Positions 24,954-25,038 of a DNA stretch of 25,038 bases are shown one piece after another (position 1 is the stretch's first letter; every line of letters begins with the position of its first letter). The stretch is taken from the NCBI GenBank assembly GCA_011390435.1, contig JAABSK010000013.1, forward strand, positions 1 to 25,038, given 5' to 3'. The position numbers were made by a program, and so were the translations under genes. The notes below the pieces were generated by a model. That model saw only the letters and a list, made by a program, of their open reading frames with translations, searched no databases and was not told where the DNA came from. This DNA is from Desulfobacteraceae bacterium. GTDB lineage: Bacteria; Desulfobacterota; Desulfobacteria; Desulfobacterales; Desulfobacteraceae.

Positions 24954-25038
24954 TTGTATTCTCCTGTTGTTGATATTAAGATGTATTAAGGTTTCCTGTG
25001 ATCAATTGCACAAATATTTACCTGATTCAAAACCCGGT

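Overview
The window looks like chromosomal DNA from a Gram-negative, anaerobic deltaproteobacterium, most likely a Desulfobacteraceae-type sulfate reducer. This is inferred from gene content and not from a marker gene. The signs are a cobaltochelatase CbiK with an export signal and a cobalamin riboswitch, a cyclic-di-GMP-I (GEMM) riboswitch, soluble PAS hybrid histidine kinases, Lnt and RlpA envelope proteins, and moderate GC. There are no insertion sequences, phage genes, tRNA/rRNA genes or CRISPR arrays.

Layout. (1) 1-828: 3' part of a ribokinase-superfamily protein with NAD(P)HX-dehydratase-like motifs. (2) 838-3331: polar amino-acid ABC importer (binding protein, permease, ATPase), with a hairpin between binding protein and permease. 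(3) 3360-5729, minus: orphan PAS hybrid histidine kinase. (4) 5957-8636: second ABC importer of the TrpXYZ/DUF534 type, with all junctions overlapping. (5) 15027 down to 8655, minus: closely packed run hsp20 - lon - rlpA - gmhB - recD2. (6) 15260-15994: FabG-type reductase, meeting a second hybrid kinase (15991-17595, minus) in a shared TTAA stop. (7) 17703-20929: lnt - prfB - HD-domain gene, all overlapping; prfB carries the classical programmed +1 frameshift. (8) 20960-22278: promoter, cobalamin riboswitch, intrinsic terminator, exported cbiK, then a strong 3' stem-loop. (9) 22297-23679: promoter, GEMM-I riboswitch with a terminator/antiterminator platform, then a receiver-TPR protein. (10) 24953 down to 23685, minus: ssb and murI.

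How the parts relate. Several units are controlled at the RNA level: two transcription-terminating riboswitches, the prfB frameshift, and overlaps that suggest translational coupling. The most interesting element is the GEMM-I switch. It is predicted to turn off a response-regulator/TPR gene when the second messenger is bound, and the gene start is preceded by a two-codon ORF whose stop overlaps the real start. No wholly novel multi-gene system is evident. The less understood parts are the DUF534-type transporter, the HD protein coupled to prfB, and the riboswitch-controlled REC-TPR protein.
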